A stretch of DNA of 6,647 nucleotides from Thermoproteus sp. UBA157. Its GTDB lineage: Archaea; Thermoproteota; Thermoprotei; Thermoproteales; Thermoproteaceae. Shown piece by piece: positions 5,948 through 6,647 of the stretch. The notes beneath the pieces were generated by a model that was given only the letters and a program-made list of their open reading frames with translations, did no database searches and was not told where the DNA came from. How positions within the stretch are numbered: position 1 is the first letter of the stretch; each line of letters starts with the position of its first letter. The position numbers and the translations under genes are program-made. Location of the stretch: contig DANS01000030.1 in NCBI GenBank assembly GCA_002497345.1, positions 58,182-64,828 of the forward strand, read 5' to 3'.

Positions 5948-5955
5948 TATAAAAA
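5948..5955 (+). promoter_or_regulatory. TATA box of the DUF998 gene
   Basis: TATAAAAA is centred about 21 bases before ATG 5973, predicting a leaderless message. A second AT-rich run, TTTAAATTA (5937-5945), lies about 32 bases upstream, which is less well placed. Confidence 0.6.
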
Positions 5956-5972
5956 GGGAATCTCGGCAATTC

Positions 5973-6539
5973 ATGGCGATTAAAATATACGGAATACTGC
6001 TGGCGTTAGCCGCTTTGCAGTTCATAGTTGCGGTCCAAGCCGCGCAAGCCCTCTATCCCGGATACAGCGTTTGGACCAACTACATTAGCGATCTGGGCAA
6101 TAAAAACCTGGCGGGCCCCGCCATCGCCGCGGCGTTTAACATATCGGCGATTGTCTTGGGGATATTGGTGTTGATCTCCTCGTATGGGCTGGGGCGCATC
6201 ACGACGAGGCGATCGCTATCTACGGCAACGTTGGCGCTATCTGGGCTGGGGGCCTTGGGCGTCGGCCTTTTCCCCGAGGGTTCCCCCATGTATCTACACA
6301 CGATATTCGCGCTCATCGCGTTCCTCTTCGGCGGAATAGCCGTGATCGCGCTCGGCCTTTATACCGCAATACCTAAGGCCTTGAGGCTGCTCGGCGTCGC
6401 GCTCGGGGCTATTTCCTTGATCTCGCTAGCAGCATATATAGCGCTGGATGAGCCCCCCATAGTCGAGAGGCTTGTGGTCTACCCCATACTGATATATGCG
6501 GTGGCGTATGGGCTATATGTCGCCGTAAAATGGAGTTAG
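5973..6539 (+). CDS. DUF998 family membrane protein
   Basis: A 188-residue integral membrane protein with about six hydrophobic helices (roughly 4-27, 48-70, 82-100, 107-130, 136-156 and 164-185). Family hallmarks are YPGYSVWTNYISDLGNKN at 28-45, with the conserved YSxxxNYISDLG; FN at 55-56; GLFPEG at 98-103; and a following H109 in the next helix. Length matches the usual 180-220 residues. The biochemical function of DUF998 is unknown. ATG 5973 is preferred because a TATA box sits about 21 bases upstream. The stop codon overlaps the end of the convergent partial gene by 4 bases. Confidence 0.88.
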   Translation: MAIKIYGILLALAALQFIVAVQAAQALYPGYSVWTNYISDLGNKNLAGPAIAAAFNISAIVLGILVLISSYGLGRITTRRSLSTATLALSGLGALGVGLFPEGSPMYLHTIFALIAFLFGGIAVIALGLYTAIPKALRLLGVALGAISLISLAAYIALDEPPIVERLVVYPILIYAVAYGLYVAVKWS

Positions 6540-6647
6540 TTTAGGAGGGAGCACCTCACGAACCTCACCTCTTTTCTATCGGTGCATAGCTCCTTGTTCA
6601 CCCCGAAGCACCTCACATCTAGATATGGCGCTATCAGCAGATGGGAC
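6536..6647 (-). CDS. C-terminal fragment of an unidentified cysteine-containing protein
   Basis: A minus-strand frame is open from the right edge to TAA at 6538-6536 and encodes 36 residues, including DVRCFGVNKELCTDRKEV then RFVRCSLLN at the C terminus. Codons are typical of the neighbours (AGG, GTG, GAG, ATA, CTA). VRC occurs twice, with a third cysteine between the two, and the alternating hydrophobic pattern suggests beta strands. The gene is cut by the window edge, so its start and function cannot be judged. The tail-to-tail overlap with the DUF998 stop mirrors the overlap at 3107-3114, which supports it being real. Confidence 0.55.
   Translation of the reverse strand, partial: SHLLIAPYLDVRCFGVNKELCTDRKEVRFVRCSLLN

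Noticed and set aside
1..6647. CRISPR arrays, insertion sequences, integrase or attachment sites, phage genes.
   Set aside because: No regularly spaced repeats, terminal inverted repeats, transposase motifs or tRNA-end duplications were seen.

Overview
The window looks like chromosome of a hyperthermophilic crenarchaeon of the Thermoproteaceae, most like Thermoproteus. Almost every gene has an archaeal TATA box about 21-27 bases upstream of its start codon, so messages would be essentially leaderless. GTG starts are common, AGG and ATA codons are frequent, and intergenic gaps are short. The strongest marker is a GC-rich, minus-strand structured RNA gene between the first two protein genes. 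I read it as RNase P RNA of the small type T, which lacks the specificity domain and is known from Thermoproteaceae. The lineage is inferred; no 16S or similar marker is present.

Left block: a GT5 glycogen synthase (glgA, minus strand) fills about 84-1643. Immediately upstream, on the same strand, is the RNase P RNA gene (rnpB, about 1669-1898). Its 3' end runs into the glgA TATA box. Divergent from rnpB is a 389-residue MFS transporter starting at GTG 1945. One AT-rich box at 1920-1927 is almost equidistant from the rnpB 5' end and the transporter start, so it may serve both directions.

Middle block: three minus-strand genes, each apparently with its own TATA box. They encode a three-helix FUN14-like small membrane protein (3107-3394), a YkgJ-type cysteine-cluster protein (3461-4096) and a TauE/SafE-family anion exporter (4206-5024). 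The FUN14-like gene overlaps the end of the MFS gene tail to tail by 8 bases.

Right block: a very AT-rich divergent control region (5032-5161) separates the exporter from a plus-strand protein with a helical N-terminal domain and two ACT-like halves, possibly a regulator. Next come a 190-base gap with small hairpins and a DUF998 membrane protein (5973-6539). The last feature is the C-terminal end of an unidentified minus-strand gene, overlapping the DUF998 stop by a few bases and running off the right edge.

No CRISPR array, insertion sequence, prophage gene or tRNA was seen. The genes do not form one pathway. The window is a mosaic of short transcription units: glycogen metabolism, tRNA 5' processing, transport, and several poorly characterised families.
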